NCBI RefSeq assembly: GCF_000227765.1
Contig: NZ_JH165159.1
Coordinates: 1,033,746-1,071,586, forward strand
Direction: 5' to 3'
From: Neisseria wadsworthii 9715
Lineage (GTDB): Bacteria; Pseudomonadota; Gammaproteobacteria; Burkholderiales; Neisseriaceae
Length of the DNA stretch: 37,841 bases
Shown here: in pieces, positions 1 to 8,184 of the stretch
Layout of the letters: the number at the start of each line of letters is the position of its first letter
Numbering within the stretch: the first letter of the stretch is position 1
The notes under the pieces: model-generated
What the model saw: only the letters and a program-made list of their open reading frames with translations
Told to the model about the DNA's origin: nothing
Databases searched by the model: none
Position numbers and translations under genes: made by a program

Positions 1-51
1 ATTTTCTTTGGTTTGGAAAGAATTTTTGAAAATTAGTATCAAATAGATGTT

Positions 52-63
52 TTCAGACAGGCA
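52..63 (-). repeat. DNA uptake sequence (single, wadDUS)
   Basis: Exact TTCAGACAGGCA, the complement of the TG-wadDUS 12-mer. It stands alone upstream of proS and has no inverted partner in the window, so it is probably the tail of a feature belonging to the gene before the window or a simple uptake signal. Confidence 0.85.
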
Positions 64-105
64 TTAAACGGATATGCCACACAAAACCAACAGGCCTTGT
101 TTCGA

Positions 106-136
106 TTGCACGATTCAGCGCAGTTTGCGGTACAAT
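106..136 (+). promoter_or_regulatory. Possible proS promoter
   Basis: A TACAAT box at 131-136 lies 19 nt after a TTGCAC at 106-111, about 35 nt before the proS start. The spacer is longer than the usual 17 nt, so this is a candidate only. Confidence 0.35.
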
Positions 137-170
137 CGCGTGTCTTTACTAATTTCCAACGATGAAAATC

Positions 171-1886
171 ATGAAAGCCAGCCAATTTTTCATTTCCACT
201 TTAAAAGAAGCCCCTGCCGAAGCCGCGCTTGCCAGCCATAAATTAATGCTGCGCGCCGGTTTGATCAAAGCCAATGCTTCCGGTTTGTACACATGGATGC
301 CGATGGGTCTGCGCGTGTTGCGCAAAGTTGAAAACATCGTGCGCGAAGAAATGAACCGTGCCGGCGCGGTAGAGCTGCTGATGCCTGTGGTGCAGCCTGC
401 CGAGCTGTGGGAAGAAAGCAGCCGTTGGGAATTTTACGGCAAAGAATTGCTGCGCCTGAAAGACCGCCACGAGCGCGATTTCTGCTTGGGCCCCACTTGT
501 GAAGAAGTGATTACCGATATTGTGCGCAAAGAAATCACCAGCTATAAGCAGCTTCCGAAAAATTTCTACCACATCAACACCAAATTCCGCGACGAAGTGC
601 GCCCCCGTTTCGGTGTGATGCGTGCGCGTGAATTTGTGATGAAAGATGCTTATTCGTTCCATGCCGATTACGAATCGCTGGTACGCGACGGTTACCAGCC
701 GATGTATGACGCTTATTGCCGTATTTTTAACCGTTTAGGCTTAAACTACCGCCCCGTTGCCGCAGATACGGGCAGCATCGGCGGCACTGGTTCGCACGAA
801 TTCCAAGTGCTGGCTGAAAGCGGTGAGGATGTGATTGCTTACAGCGATACATCTGATTTTGCCGCGAATGTGGAACTCGCACCGACTTTGCCGCAACAAG
901 GCGAGCGTGCCGCTGCTGCTGAAATATTAACCAAAGTTCACACGCCGAAAGTGAAAACCATTGCCGATTTGGCGGCATTTTTAAATATTCCGGCTGAGAA
1001 AACACTTAAATCGATTGTGGTAGAGGGCGAAGCGGAAGGCGAACTGGTGCTGCTGCTGTTGCGCGGAGACCATGAATTTAACGATATCAAAGCTGAAAAG
1101 CTAGCAGGTGTGAAGTCGCCTTTAGCCATGGCAACGCCCGAAGCCATTCAGACAGGCTTTGGTGCCAACGGCGGCTCGCTCGGCCCGGTAGGTTTCAAAG
1201 GTAAAGTGTATGCCGACTACGCCACTGAAAAGTTGGCTGACACCGTAATAGGCGCCAATGAAGACGACTACCACTACACCGGTTTTAATTTCGGCCGCGA
1301 CTGCCCCGAGCCTGAGTTTGTCGACCTGCGCAACGTGATTGAAGGCGATCCGAGCCCGGACGGCAAAGGCCGCCTAAAACTGGCACGCGGTATTGAAGTG
1401 GGGCATGTGTTCCAGCTGCGCGACAAATATTCGCAAGCCATGAACGCCAGCTTCCTTGATAACAACGGCAAATCGCAAGTGATGGAAATGGGCTGTTACG
1501 GCATCGGTGTAACCCGCATTGTTGCCGCTGCCATCGAACAGAACAATGACGAGCGCGGCATCATCTGGACGGATGCGATGGCGCCGTTTGAAGTGGTGGT
1601 TGTGCCGATGAATTACAAAAAATCCGATGCCGTGCGCGAAACCGCCGATAAACTCTATGCCGAGTTGTTGGCAAAAGGCGTGGATGTGTTGCTGGATGAC
1701 CGCGACGAACGCGCCGGCGTGCTGCTGAACGATTCCGAGCTTTTGGGCATTCCCCACCGCATTGTCATCGGCGACCGGGGTTTGAAAGAAGGCGTGGTCG
1801 AATACGCCAAACGCACCGATAGCGAAGCGCAGAGCGTGGCGGTGGATGCGGTGGTGGAAAAGATCGCCGCCGGGCTGCAAAAATAA
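171..1886 (+). CDS. proS: Prolyl-tRNA synthetase
   Basis: Charges tRNA-Pro with proline in the cytoplasm. The 571-residue product has the layout of the bacterial long-form ProS: a class II catalytic core in which the motif 2 region is visible ([17 protein letters not shown]), an inserted editing (INS/YbaK-like) domain in the middle of the protein, motif 3 ([10 protein letters not shown]), and a C-terminal anticodon-binding domain. I chose the ATG at 171 over the one at 162 because the protein then begins [10 protein letters not shown], as I recall for other Neisseria ProS. Neither start has a good ribosome site. A near-uptake sequence (11 of 12, TTCAGACAGGCT, 1147-1158) lies inside the gene. 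A hairpin terminator follows, so it is probably transcribed alone. Confidence 0.97.
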   Translation: MKASQFFISTLKEAPAEAALASHKLMLRAGLIKANASGLYTWMPMGLRVLRKVENIVREEMNRAGAVELLMPVVQPAELWEESSRWEFYGKELLRLKDRHERDFCLGPTCEEVITDIVRKEITSYKQLPKNFYHINTKFRDEVRPRFGVMRAREFVMKDAYSFHADYESLVRDGYQPMYDAYCRIFNRLGLNYRPVAADTGSIGGTGSHEFQVLAESGEDVIAYSDTSDFAANVELAPTLPQQGERAAAAEILTKVHTPKVKTIADLAAFLNIPAEKTLKSIVVEGEAEGELVLLLLRGDHEFNDIKAEKLAGVKSPLAMATPEAIQTGFGANGGSLGPVGFKGKVYADYATEKLADTVIGANEDDYHYTGFNFGRDCPEPEFVDLRNVIEGDPSPDGKGRLKLARGIEVGHVFQLRDKYSQAMNASFLDNNGKSQVMEMGCYGIGVTRIVAAAIEQNNDERGIIWTDAMAPFEVVVVPMNYKKSDAVRETADKLYAELLAKGVDVLLDDRDERAGVLLNDSELLGIPHRIVIGDRGLKEGVVEYAKRTDSEAQSVAVDAVVEKIAAGLQK

Positions 1887-1893
1887 AGCGTAG

Positions 1894-1926
1894 AAACCGT
1901 TTGGGCTTGGTTCAAACGGTTTTTTT
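1894..1926 (+). terminator. Intrinsic terminator after proS
   Basis: AAACCGTTTG (1894-1903) pairs with CAAACGGTTT (1913-1922), with a 9-nt loop and a run of seven T ending at 1926. It contains no uptake sequence, unlike most terminators here. Confidence 0.85.
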
Positions 1927-1943
1927 ATTGATAGGAGAACACC

Positions 1944-2591
1944 GTGATTGAAGTGAAACTGGAGCAAAAAGCTGCCGCTGTAAACAATATTTACTGCATC
2001 GGCCGCAATTATGTCGACCATATTGCCGAATTGAAAAACGAAACGCCTACGGAACCTGTGGTGTTTATGAAGCCGAACAACAGCATTCTGCACAACGGCG
2101 GCACGATATGCCTGCCTGAATACAGCCGCTCGGTGCATTATGAATGCGAATTGGTTTTGCTGATCGGCAAAGATTCGGATGGTGTGCAGGGCGATTTAAG
2201 CGGTATTGTTGTGGGCTACGGAGTGGGCTTGGATTTGACGGCGCGCGACGTGCAAAGCCGTTTGAAAGAAAAAGGGCTGCCGTGGACCAAAGCCAAAGGC
2301 TTCCGCGGCGCGGCTTGCGTGTCGGATTTTATCGCGGCGGAAAAGCTGCCGGATGCGCAAGATTGTGTGTTTACTTTCAAAGTGAACGGCGAAACGCGCC
2401 AGCGCGGTCAAACTTCGCATATGATTTACCCGATTGCCGCTATTTTGCGGGAATTGGCCGACAGCTACGGCTTGAAAGCGGGCGATGTGGTGTTTACCGG
2501 CACGCCGGCGGGCGTGGGCGAGCTGCATTCGGGCGATAAATTGGCATTGGATTTGGCCGGTATGGTGCAGGCTGAATTTGATGTGGCTTGA
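1944..2591 (+). CDS. Fumarylacetoacetate hydrolase family protein
   Basis: A 215-residue protein of the FAH superfamily, in the small single-domain group that includes acylpyruvases and oxaloacetate tautomerases/decarboxylases. Visible signatures are IGRNYVDH near the N-terminus, YECELVLLIG (metal-binding acidic residues), GLDLTARDVQ, KGFRGAACVSDF and VVFTGTPAGVG near the C-terminus. These proteins bind Mg2+ and cleave or isomerise beta-keto-acid substrates; the substrate cannot be read from sequence. The start is GTG, supported by AGGAGA at 1933-1938. Neighbours give no pathway clue: proS upstream is terminated separately, and lysC converges downstream. Confidence 0.88.
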   Translation: MIEVKLEQKAAAVNNIYCIGRNYVDHIAELKNETPTEPVVFMKPNNSILHNGGTICLPEYSRSVHYECELVLLIGKDSDGVQGDLSGIVVGYGVGLDLTARDVQSRLKEKGLPWTKAKGFRGAACVSDFIAAEKLPDAQDCVFTFKVNGETRQRGQTSHMIYPIAAILRELADSYGLKAGDVVFTGTPAGVGELHSGDKLALDLAGMVQAEFDVA

Positions 2592-2605
2592 GCGGGGATG
2601 TTGGC

Positions 2606-2642
2606 AATGCCTGTCTGAAAAAGGTTTCAGACAGGCATTTTA
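2606..2642 (+). terminator. Uptake-sequence hairpin terminator (FAH gene)
   Basis: wadDUS at 2608-2619 and its complement at 2626-2637 form a stem with a 6-nt loop, extended by AA/TT at the base and followed by T residues. It sits 15 nt after the FAH-family stop. Confidence 0.85.
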
Positions 2643-2684
2643 ATGCACGCGTTACGGCAAAATAATTTAAAAATTAGCACGTCT

Positions 2685-2703
2685 GTCAAGCCCGAGTATG
2701 ACG
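2685..2703. repeat. Fragment of palindromic repeat
   Basis: GTCAAGCCCGAGTATGACG matches exactly 19 nt of the right arm of the large palindrome at 29898-29974. Here it is a lone arm fragment in the gap between two uptake-sequence hairpins. Confidence 0.6.
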
Positions 2704-2751
2704 AAGATATGACCATGACCAAAACAAAGTTTATTTGCACTATCTTGATAA

Positions 2752-2789
2752 AAAATGCCTGTCTGAAAAAAATTTCAGACAGGCATTTT
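2752..2789 (-). terminator. Uptake-sequence hairpin terminator (lysC)
   Basis: Inverted wadDUS copies at 2756-2767 and 2774-2785 with flanking A and T runs, so the hairpin could work in both directions. It lies 16 nt downstream of the lysC stop on the minus strand. Confidence 0.85.
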
Positions 2790-2804
2790 GCTGATTAGTG
2801 CGAA

Positions 2805-4028
2805 TTATGCTTTATCCAACTCAAATGCTTTGTGCAGCACGCGGGTAGCAAGTTCCATGTATTTTTCATCAAGCAACACGGAAACTTTGATTTCGGAAGT
2901 GGAGATCATTTGGATGTTGATGCCTTCTTCGGCCAGAGTGCGGAACATTTTTGCCGCTACGCCTGCATGTGAGCGCATGCCCAAGCCGACGATGGAAACT
3001 TTGCACACGCCGTCGTCGCCGTCGATTTCAGTGGCGCCCAAGCTCTCTTTCAGGCCGTTTATAAGCTCTAAAGTGGGTTTGTAGTCGCCGCGCGGTACGG
3101 TGAATGAGAAATCGGTGGTGCCTTCGTCGCCCACATTCTGAATGATCATGTCGACTTCGATGTTGGCATCGGCCACGGTGCCGAGGATTTGGTAGGCAAT
3201 GCCGGGTTTGTCGGGTACGCCGCGCACGTTGATGCGGGCTTGGTTTTTATCGAATGCAATGCCTTGTACGGCGGCTTTTTCCATGTTTTCGTCCTCTTCA
3301 AAGGTGATTAAAGTGCCTTCGCCTCCGTCTTGCAGGCTGCTTAATACGCGCAGGCGTACTTTGTATTTGCCGGCGAATTCCACTGAGCGGATTTGTAAAA
3401 CTTTCGAGCCCAAGCTTGCAAGCTCCAGCATTTCTTCGAAGGAAATGGTGCTCATGCGGCGCGCTTCGGGCACAACGCGCGGGTCGGTGGTGTATACGCC
3501 GTCTACGTCGGTGTAGATTTGGCATTCGTCGGCTTTCAAGGCTGCGGCTAAGGCCACGGCTGAAGTGTCGGAGCCGCCGCGGCCTAAAGTTGAGATGTCG
3601 CCGTCGGCGGTTACGCCTTGGAAGCCGGCCACGATAACGACTTTGCCTTGTTTTAAGTCGGCACGGATGTTTTCATCGTCGATATGGTCGATGCGGGCTT
3701 TGGTGTGTGCGGAATCGGTTTTCACGGCAACTTGCCAGCCGGTGTAGCTTCTGGCTTCCACGCCGATGTTTTTCAGCGCCATGGCCAAAAGGCCGATGGT
3801 TACTTGCTCGCCGGTGGCCAGAATCACATCCAATTCGCGGGGATCGGGAAATTCCTGCATTTCGTGGGCAAGTGCAACCAAGCGGTTGGTTTCGCCGCTC
3901 ATTGCGGAAACGACAACGACAACATCATGCCCTTCTGCGCGGGCTTTGGCCACGCGCTTTGCTACGTTTTTGATACGGTCGGTAGAGCCCACTGAGGTGC
4001 CGCCGTATTTTTGTACGATTAACGCCAT
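2805..4028 (-). CDS. lysC: Aspartokinase
   Basis: Phosphorylates aspartate, the first step towards lysine/diaminopimelate, threonine and methionine. The 407-residue protein begins ALIVQKYGGTSVGS (kinase signature KYGGTSVG), carries the GRGGSDTSAVALA substrate/ATP loop and TDVDGVYTTDPR, and ends with two ACT domains (about residues 265-407), the usual sites of feedback control. Length matches the single-function class of LysC, with no fused homoserine dehydrogenase. Many genes of this class have an internal start giving a separate beta subunit; I could not establish that here. The gene converges with the FAH-family gene and is followed by rph upstream on the same strand, separated by a 60-bp hairpin element. 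Confidence 0.96.
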   Translation of the reverse strand: MALIVQKYGGTSVGSTDRIKNVAKRVAKARAEGHDVVVVVSAMSGETNRLVALAHEMQEFPDPRELDVILATGEQVTIGLLAMALKNIGVEARSYTGWQVAVKTDSAHTKARIDHIDDENIRADLKQGKVVIVAGFQGVTADGDISTLGRGGSDTSAVALAAALKADECQIYTDVDGVYTTDPRVVPEARRMSTISFEEMLELASLGSKVLQIRSVEFAGKYKVRLRVLSSLQDGGEGTLITFEEDENMEKAAVQGIAFDKNQARINVRGVPDKPGIAYQILGTVADANIEVDMIIQNVGDEGTTDFSFTVPRGDYKPTLELINGLKESLGATEIDGDDGVCKVSIVGLGMRSHAGVAAKMFRTLAEEGINIQMISTSEIKVSVLLDEKYMELATRVLHKAFELDKA

Positions 4029-4170
4029 TTTGCTGCTTTCTTGATCGGATTTTTTACATGCAACAATTCAGATTATTGCGGTTGGGAAACAACGAAATAT
4101 TATTACTATTTTTACTTGGGAATTCAAGGTTTCCGGCTGATAAATTATTTCGTGTGCGGCAGAGCCGGCA

Positions 4171-4232
4171 ATGCCTGTCTGAAAATGTTTTCGCTTCGCA
4201 GAAACCCGTGTTGCTCGTTTTCAGACAGGCAT
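4171..4232 (-). terminator. 60-bp uptake-sequence element with conserved core
   Basis: wadDUS at 4172-4183 and its complement at 4220-4231 enclose a 36-nt core. The core has an inner hairpin (GTTTTCGC and GCAGAAAC around TTC). It lies 11 nt downstream of the rph stop (minus strand). A second copy of the same length with a related core is at 29094-29153, again just downstream of a minus-strand gene. It probably ends rph transcription. Confidence 0.75.
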
Positions 4233-4242
4233 TCGGCTTTGC

Positions 4243-4980
4243 TTATTCGGCGCTGCGCTCCAAAGCTTTTTGCTGGTGCGCTATCAGCTCGGCAATGCCT
4301 TTCTGGCCGAGCGCGATGAGCCGGTTGAGCTCTTCGAGACTGAAAGGTGCGCCTTCAGCCGTACCCTGGATTTCGATGATTTTGCCTGATGCGGTCATCA
4401 CGATATTGACATCGCTGTCGCAGCCGGAGTCTTCGGGATAATCCAAATCCAGCAGCGGCACGCCGCCGACCACGCCCACGGAAACGGCGGCTACGGCTTC
4501 GCGGATCGGGTTCTGTATCAACATGCCTGAATCCAGCAGCTTGTTAACCGCCAGCTGCAAGGCGACAAATGCGCCGGTAATCGAAGCGGTGCGCGTGCCG
4601 CCGTCGGCTTGAATCACATCGCAGTCAATCAGAATCTGGCGTTCGCCCAGCTTTTCCAGCTCGACAACGGCGCGCAGCGAGCGGCCGATCAAGCGTTGGA
4701 TTTCCTGAGTGCGCCCGCTTTGCTTGCCCGCAGCGGCTTCGCGGCGCATGCGGGTAGCGGTGGAGGCGGGCAGCATGCCGTATTCTGCAGTTACCCAACC
4801 TTGGTCTTGGCCGCGCAAAAAAGGCGGCAGGCTTTCGTCGATCGAGGCGGTGCAGATCACTTTGGTGTTGCCGAACTCAATCAGGCAGGAACCGTCGGCA
4901 TGGGGGAGAAAGTGGGGCGTGATGGTGATGTTGCGCAGGGTGTCGGCAGGGCGGGCGGTGCGGGTATAGTTGGCTGACAT
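4243..4980 (-). CDS. rph: Ribonuclease PH
   Basis: A phosphate-dependent 3'-5' exoribonuclease that trims tRNA 3' ends, acting as a hexameric ring. The 245-residue product matches the family length. Family landmarks are [44 protein letters not shown] (phosphate-binding arginine region), [20 protein letters not shown] and the C-terminal [20 protein letters not shown] (the last 20 residues of the motif are characteristic of RNase PH). The ATG has a ribosome site AAGGA at 4987-4991. It is divergent from yicC, a neighbour pairing that is widespread in bacteria and fits a shared role in RNA decay and maturation. Confidence 0.96.
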   Translation of the reverse strand: MSANYTRTARPADTLRNITITPHFLPHADGSCLIEFGNTKVICTASIDESLPPFLRGQDQGWVTAEYGMLPASTATRMRREAAAGKQSGRTQEIQRLIGRSLRAVVELEKLGERQILIDCDVIQADGGTRTASITGAFVALQLAVNKLLDSGMLIQNPIREAVAAVSVGVVGGVPLLDLDYPEDSGCDSDVNIVMTASGKIIEIQGTAEGAPFSLEELNRLIALGQKGIAELIAHQQKALERSAE

Positions 4981-5009
4981 GGATTTTCCTTAAAATTTAT
5001 TCGCGGTGG

Positions 5010-5018
5010 ATTATATCA
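5010..5018 (-). promoter_or_regulatory. Extended -10 promoter for rph
   Basis: Read on the minus strand this is TGATATAAT, a consensus extended -10 (TGnTATAAT), 30 nt before the rph start. The -35 region is poor, which fits an extended -10 promoter. Confidence 0.5.
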
Positions 5019-5031
5019 TGCGGGCTTATGG

Positions 5032-5037
5032 TATATT
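5032..5037 (+). promoter_or_regulatory. Possible -10 for yicC
   Basis: TATATT 44 nt before the yicC start, in the 100-bp divergent gap shared with rph. No clear -35 is visible. Confidence 0.35.
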
Positions 5038-5080
5038 GGAAAGCGATTTCACTCACTATTTAATCTCGGAGTAAAACACC

Positions 5081-5953
5081 ATGACGATTCACAGTATGAC
5101 CGGCTTTGCCAATGCGGTGGGCGAGTGCGGCGGCAAACGCATTAATTTGGAAATCCGCGCAGTAAACCACAGGTATTTGGATGTGCAGTTTAAAATGCCT
5201 GATGATTTGCGCTATCTGGAAAGCACTTTGCGCGAAAAAGTGGCGCAATATGCGGTGCGTGGCAAAGTGGAATGCCGTATTCAGGTGCAGCCTTTGGAAA
5301 ACGGGGAAATCGAGCTGAATGTGAATGAAGCGCTGGTTGGCGAACTGGCGGCTTTAAATGAAAAGTGGCGCAAAAAATATGAAGGTTTGGGCAAGCTCAC
5401 GGTGGCCGATATTTTGAAATTTCAGGGCGTGCTGGTGAGCCAGGCGGCGGATGAGGAAGCGTTTGCCAAAATCGTGCAGGATTTGCTGGTGCAGGCGCTG
5501 GAGGAGTTTTCGGAAACGCGCCGCCGCGAAGGTGTGAAGCTGCAAGAGCATATTGTTACCAGGCTGGACGGCATGGCTGAAATTGTGGACGCTTTGGCGG
5601 AATTGTTCCCGCATTTGTTGCAGGCCTATATGGAAAAAATCCGTGCGCGGCTGGCGGAGGCGGTGGAAAATATCGACGAAGACCGCCTCAAGCAGGAATT
5701 TACGCTTTATCTGCAAAAGGCTGATGTGGATGAAGAATTCAGCCGCTTGCGGGCGCATATCGCGGAAGTTAAACGCATTGTTACCGCGCAGAAGGGAAGT
5801 GTGGGCAAGCGTTTGGACTTTCTCATGCAGGAATTGAACCGGGAAGCCAACACGTTGGGCAGTAAAGCGATTTCGGCGGAATGCACGCAGGCTTCGGTTG
5901 AGTTGAAAGTGCTGATCGAGCAGATGCGAGAACAGGTTCAGAATATCGAATAG
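5081..5953 (+). CDS. yicC: YicC/YloC family endoribonuclease
   Basis: A 290-residue protein of the YicC family, members of which have been shown to be endoribonucleases linked to small-RNA and mRNA decay. The family hallmark MTIHSMTGFA opens the protein. The C-terminal DUF1732 part (about residues 205-290) carries DEEFSRLRAHI, GKRLDFLMQELNREANTLGSK and the AECTQASVELKVLIEQMREQ helix, which is the most conserved region of the family. The ribosome site GGAG at 5068-5071 supports the start. It is divergent from rph and terminated by a long uptake-sequence hairpin. The exact RNA target in Neisseria is not known to me. Confidence 0.93.
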   Translation: MTIHSMTGFANAVGECGGKRINLEIRAVNHRYLDVQFKMPDDLRYLESTLREKVAQYAVRGKVECRIQVQPLENGEIELNVNEALVGELAALNEKWRKKYEGLGKLTVADILKFQGVLVSQAADEEAFAKIVQDLLVQALEEFSETRRREGVKLQEHIVTRLDGMAEIVDALAELFPHLLQAYMEKIRARLAEAVENIDEDRLKQEFTLYLQKADVDEEFSRLRAHIAEVKRIVTAQKGSVGKRLDFLMQELNREANTLGSKAISAECTQASVELKVLIEQMREQVQNIE

Positions 5954-5958
5954 ACGGC

Positions 5959-5996
5959 TTTTCAGACAGGCATTGGTGATCAATGCCTGTCTGAAA
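5959..5996 (+). terminator. Uptake-sequence hairpin terminator (yicC)
   Basis: The two wadDUS copies (5961-5972 and 5984-5995) point outwards relative to most other pairs. The stem runs about 16 bp around the 5-nt loop GTGAT. It lies a few nt after the yicC stop. Confidence 0.8.
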
Positions 5997-6048
5997 ATGT
6001 ATTGAGGCTGGTATTTCAGCACTGGGAGCCGCAAGCAAAGGAGAGAAT

Positions 6049-6648
6049 ATGTATAAATGGGACGAACGCTACGACACGGAAGAATTTGTGTTCGGCACCG
6101 AACCGAATGATTTTATTCTGGAAATTCTGCATCATCTGCCCAAGCAGGGCAGGGCGCTTGATTTGGCCACGGGAGAAGGGCGCAATGCTGCATTTCTCGC
6201 GCAGCACGGTTTGGAAGTGTTGGGCGTGGATTTGTCGGATGTGGGGCTGCAAAAAGCGAAGAAATTGGCCGAATTAAAAGGCGTCCGTTTTGCCATACAG
6301 CAAGCGGATCTGACCGAATTTGATTTTCCGCAAGAGCATTACGCTGTTATCACCAATATTTTCTGCCATTTTACCGAGCCGAACCGGAGCGAAGTGTACC
6401 GCCGCGTTATCGATGCCTTGGAGCCGGGCGGCTTGTTTGTGGGCGTGTTTTATCATCCCGAGCAGATTATGTTCGGCACGGGCGGCCCGAGCGATCCGAC
6501 TATGTTGGGCACGCTGCGCGATATGGTAGATGTGTTCGGCGGGCTGGAATGGATTGTAGCCGAGCATGTGCGCAGGGAAGTGTATGAAGGATCGCGCCAT
6601 ACCGGGCAGAGTTCGTTGATTCGCCTGTTGGGCAGAAAACCGCTTTGA
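6049..6648 (+). CDS. Class I SAM-dependent methyltransferase
   Basis: A 199-residue methyltransferase with a Rossmann-fold SAM-binding domain. Motif I is LDLATGEGRNAAFLAQHG (about residues 38-55), followed by the acidic end of strand 2 (VLGVDLSD) and motif IV/post motifs (YAVITNIFCHF; LEPGGLFVGVFY). The opening WDERYDTEEFVFGTEPNDFI resembles small TehB-like/thiopurine-type methyltransferases, so the substrate may be a small molecule, but it cannot be fixed from sequence. A strong ribosome site AAGGAGAG (6038-6045) precedes the ATG. It stands alone between hairpin-terminated yicC and the trpB leader. Confidence 0.85.
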   Translation: MYKWDERYDTEEFVFGTEPNDFILEILHHLPKQGRALDLATGEGRNAAFLAQHGLEVLGVDLSDVGLQKAKKLAELKGVRFAIQQADLTEFDFPQEHYAVITNIFCHFTEPNRSEVYRRVIDALEPGGLFVGVFYHPEQIMFGTGGPSDPTMLGTLRDMVDVFGGLEWIVAEHVRREVYEGSRHTGQSSLIRLLGRKPL

Positions 6649-6658
6649 AAACCGGTTA

Positions 6659-6670
6659 TGCCTGTCTGAA
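6659..6670 (+). repeat. DNA uptake sequence (single, wadDUS)
   Basis: Exact TGCCTGTCTGAA, 11 nt after the methyltransferase stop and just before the trpB promoter region. There is no inverted partner. Confidence 0.85.
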
Positions 6671-6679
6671 AACCCAGTA

Positions 6680-6709
6680 TTGATAAGATAAGAAAGCCTA
6701 TGTTAAGAT
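6680..6709 (+). promoter_or_regulatory. Probable trpB leader promoter
   Basis: TTGATA (6680-6685) and TAAGAT (6704-6709) are 18 nt apart, and the second is an extended -10 (TGTTAAGAT from 6701). If used, transcription would begin very close to the leader peptide ATG at 6717. Another extended -10-like TGATAAGAT at 6681-6689 would give a start near 6696 and leave room for a ribosome site. Confidence 0.45.
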
Positions 6710-6716
6710 GCCGCGC

Positions 6717-6791
6717 ATGAATACGCAAAACTTCTTTTGGCGCAATTGGCAACTGCATTTCGGTGCGGCGCATGATTGCGCGGTTTGCTAA
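6717..6791 (+). CDS. trpL: trp leader peptide
   Basis: A 24-codon reading frame beginning MNTQNFFWRNWQ. Tryptophan codons lie at 6738-6740 and 6747-6749, within 12 nt of each other, exactly where the first strand of the attenuator begins. Stalling at these codons when charged tRNA-Trp is scarce would cover strand 1 (6740-6746). The frame is too short for ordinary gene finding. The ATG overlaps a TGA that closes another six-codon frame starting at 6700, whose own upstream AAGAAAG could act as a ribosome site, so initiation might be coupled. Identification rests on the peptide plus the alternative pairings described in the attenuator entry. Confidence 0.75.
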   Translation: MNTQNFFWRNWQLHFGAAHDCAVC

Positions 6792-6846
6792 AGCAAATCC
6801 GGCGTACGAATCTGAAACCGCTCCGTCTATACCGGGCGGTTTTTTT
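6740..6846 (+). promoter_or_regulatory. trp-type transcription attenuator
   Basis: Four pairing strands are visible. Strand 1 GCGCAAT (6740-6746) pairs with strand 2 ATTGCGC (6775-6781). Overlapping strand 2, GCGGTTT (6780-6786) pairs with strand 3 AAACCGC (6815-6821). Strand 3 also pairs with strand 4 GCGGTTT (6836-6842), which runs into seven T (6840-6846) as an intrinsic terminator. The 1:2 and 2:3 pairings exclude each other, as do 2:3 and 3:4. This is the classic attenuation logic: stalling on Trp codons favours 2:3 and readthrough into trpB. Identical heptamers serve as partners of strand 3. Confidence 0.8.
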
Positions 6847-6896
6847 GTATCTAAAATTTATCAAACTTAAATTCATATTGAATACAGGAGAAAATC

Positions 6897-8102
6897 ATGG
6901 CGCACGAACAACTCAATCCGCTGGTTTTGCCCGATGCAGACGGCAATTTCGGCAAACACGGCGGCAAAATCGGCCATCCGCAGCTTGCAGCGGCTTTGGC
7001 GGAAATCGAAGCAGGTTTCCGCAGCATCATCGGCGATGCTGCGTTTGTTGAAGAAATGAAACGCCTGCAAGCCACTTATATCGGCCGCCCCAGCCCGATT
7101 TACCACGCGCAAACCTTATCCAAACGCGGCGCACAGATTTATCTGAAGCGCGAAGATTTAAACCACACCGGTGCCCACAAAATCAACCACTGCATAGGCG
7201 AAGTTTTGCTGGCGAAAAAGCTGGGTAAAAAGAAAGTGATTGCCGAAACCGGTGCGGGGCAGCACGGTGTGGCGTTGGCAACGGCAGCGGCTTTGCTCGG
7301 TTTGGAATGCGAAATCCATATGGGTGTGGTGGACATTCAAAAAGAGCATCCGAATGTGTCGCGCATGAAAATCCTCGGAGCGAAGCTGGTGCCGGTGTCA
7401 GCAGGTGCGGGCGCCTTGAAAGAGGCGGTTGACAGTGCGTTTGAGGCCTATATGAGCCAATTGGACAGCAGCATGTTTGCGATTGGTTCGGTTGTCGGCC
7501 CGGCGCCTTACCCTGAAATGGTGTCTTATTTTCAAAGCATTATCGGCCATGAAGCGCGTGAGCAGTTCCAAAGCCAATATGGCGGCTTGCCGGATGAAGT
7601 GGTTGCCTGCGTGGGCGGCGGTTCAAACGCATTGGGTTTGTTTAACGCATTTATTAATGACGAATCAGTGGATTTGGTCGGTGTGGAGCCTGCCGGGGAA
7701 GGCTTGGATAAGCCGGGGCGGCACGCTGCAACCATGACTTTAGGCAAGTTCGGCAATATCCAAGGCTTCAATTGCTATTACCTGCAAGAGGCAGACGGCA
7801 TGCCGGCAGCCGTGCACTCGATTGCATCGGGGCTCGACTATCCGGGCATAGGCCCCCAGCACTGCCACTTGAAAGACCTTGGACGGGGAAGATATGAAAC
7901 GGTTACCGATAAAGAAGCGCTGGATGCGTTTTTGGCTTTGTCGCGCGAGGAAGGCATTATTCCGGCGCTGGAATCTTCCCATGCTGTTGCGTATGCTTTG
8001 CGCCGAGCTAAAGAATTGGATGGCAATAGGCGCCTGTTGATAAATCTGTCGGGCAGAGGCGATAAAGACATTGACTATGTATTGAGCAAGATTGATGTTT
8101 AA
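6897..8102 (+). CDS. trpB: Tryptophan synthase beta chain
   Basis: The PLP enzyme that joins indole and serine into tryptophan, as the beta half of the alpha2beta2 complex. The 401-residue protein has HTGAHKIN with the PLP lysine at residue 95, AETGAGQHG with the catalytic glutamate at about residue 117, the phosphate-binding GGGSNA loop, [12 protein letters not shown], and LSGRGDKD at the end. AGGAG a few nt before the ATG supports the start. trpA and the other trp genes are not adjacent, so trpB is a lone unit under its own attenuator; scattered trp genes are typical of Neisseria. It ends in an uptake-sequence hairpin shared with convergent yhbY. Confidence 0.97.
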   Translation: MAHEQLNPLVLPDADGNFGKHGGKIGHPQLAAALAEIEAGFRSIIGDAAFVEEMKRLQATYIGRPSPIYHAQTLSKRGAQIYLKREDLNHTGAHKINHCIGEVLLAKKLGKKKVIAETGAGQHGVALATAAALLGLECEIHMGVVDIQKEHPNVSRMKILGAKLVPVSAGAGALKEAVDSAFEAYMSQLDSSMFAIGSVVGPAPYPEMVSYFQSIIGHEAREQFQSQYGGLPDEVVACVGGGSNALGLFNAFINDESVDLVGVEPAGEGLDKPGRHAATMTLGKFGNIQGFNCYYLQEADGMPAAVHSIASGLDYPGIGPQHCHLKDLGRGRYETVTDKEALDAFLALSREEGIIPALESSHAVAYALRRAKELDGNRRLLINLSGRGDKDIDYVLSKIDV

Positions 8103-8124
8103 CGGTTGACGGCTGTAGAAAGGC

Positions 8125-8161
8125 AAATGCCTGTCTGAAAACTTTTTCAGACAGGCATTTT
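8125..8161. terminator. Uptake-sequence hairpin between trpB and yhbY
   Basis: wadDUS at 8128-8139 and complement at 8146-8157 with extended AAATGCC/GGCATTT arms. It lies between two convergent genes and can terminate both. Confidence 0.85.
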
Positions 8162-8184
8162 GTCGTGAATTATTCAAAATCTGA

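Noticed and set aside
162-170. Upstream ATG as proS start
   Set aside because: The ATG at 171 gives the N-terminus expected for Neisseria ProS; the earlier one adds three residues and has no better ribosome site.
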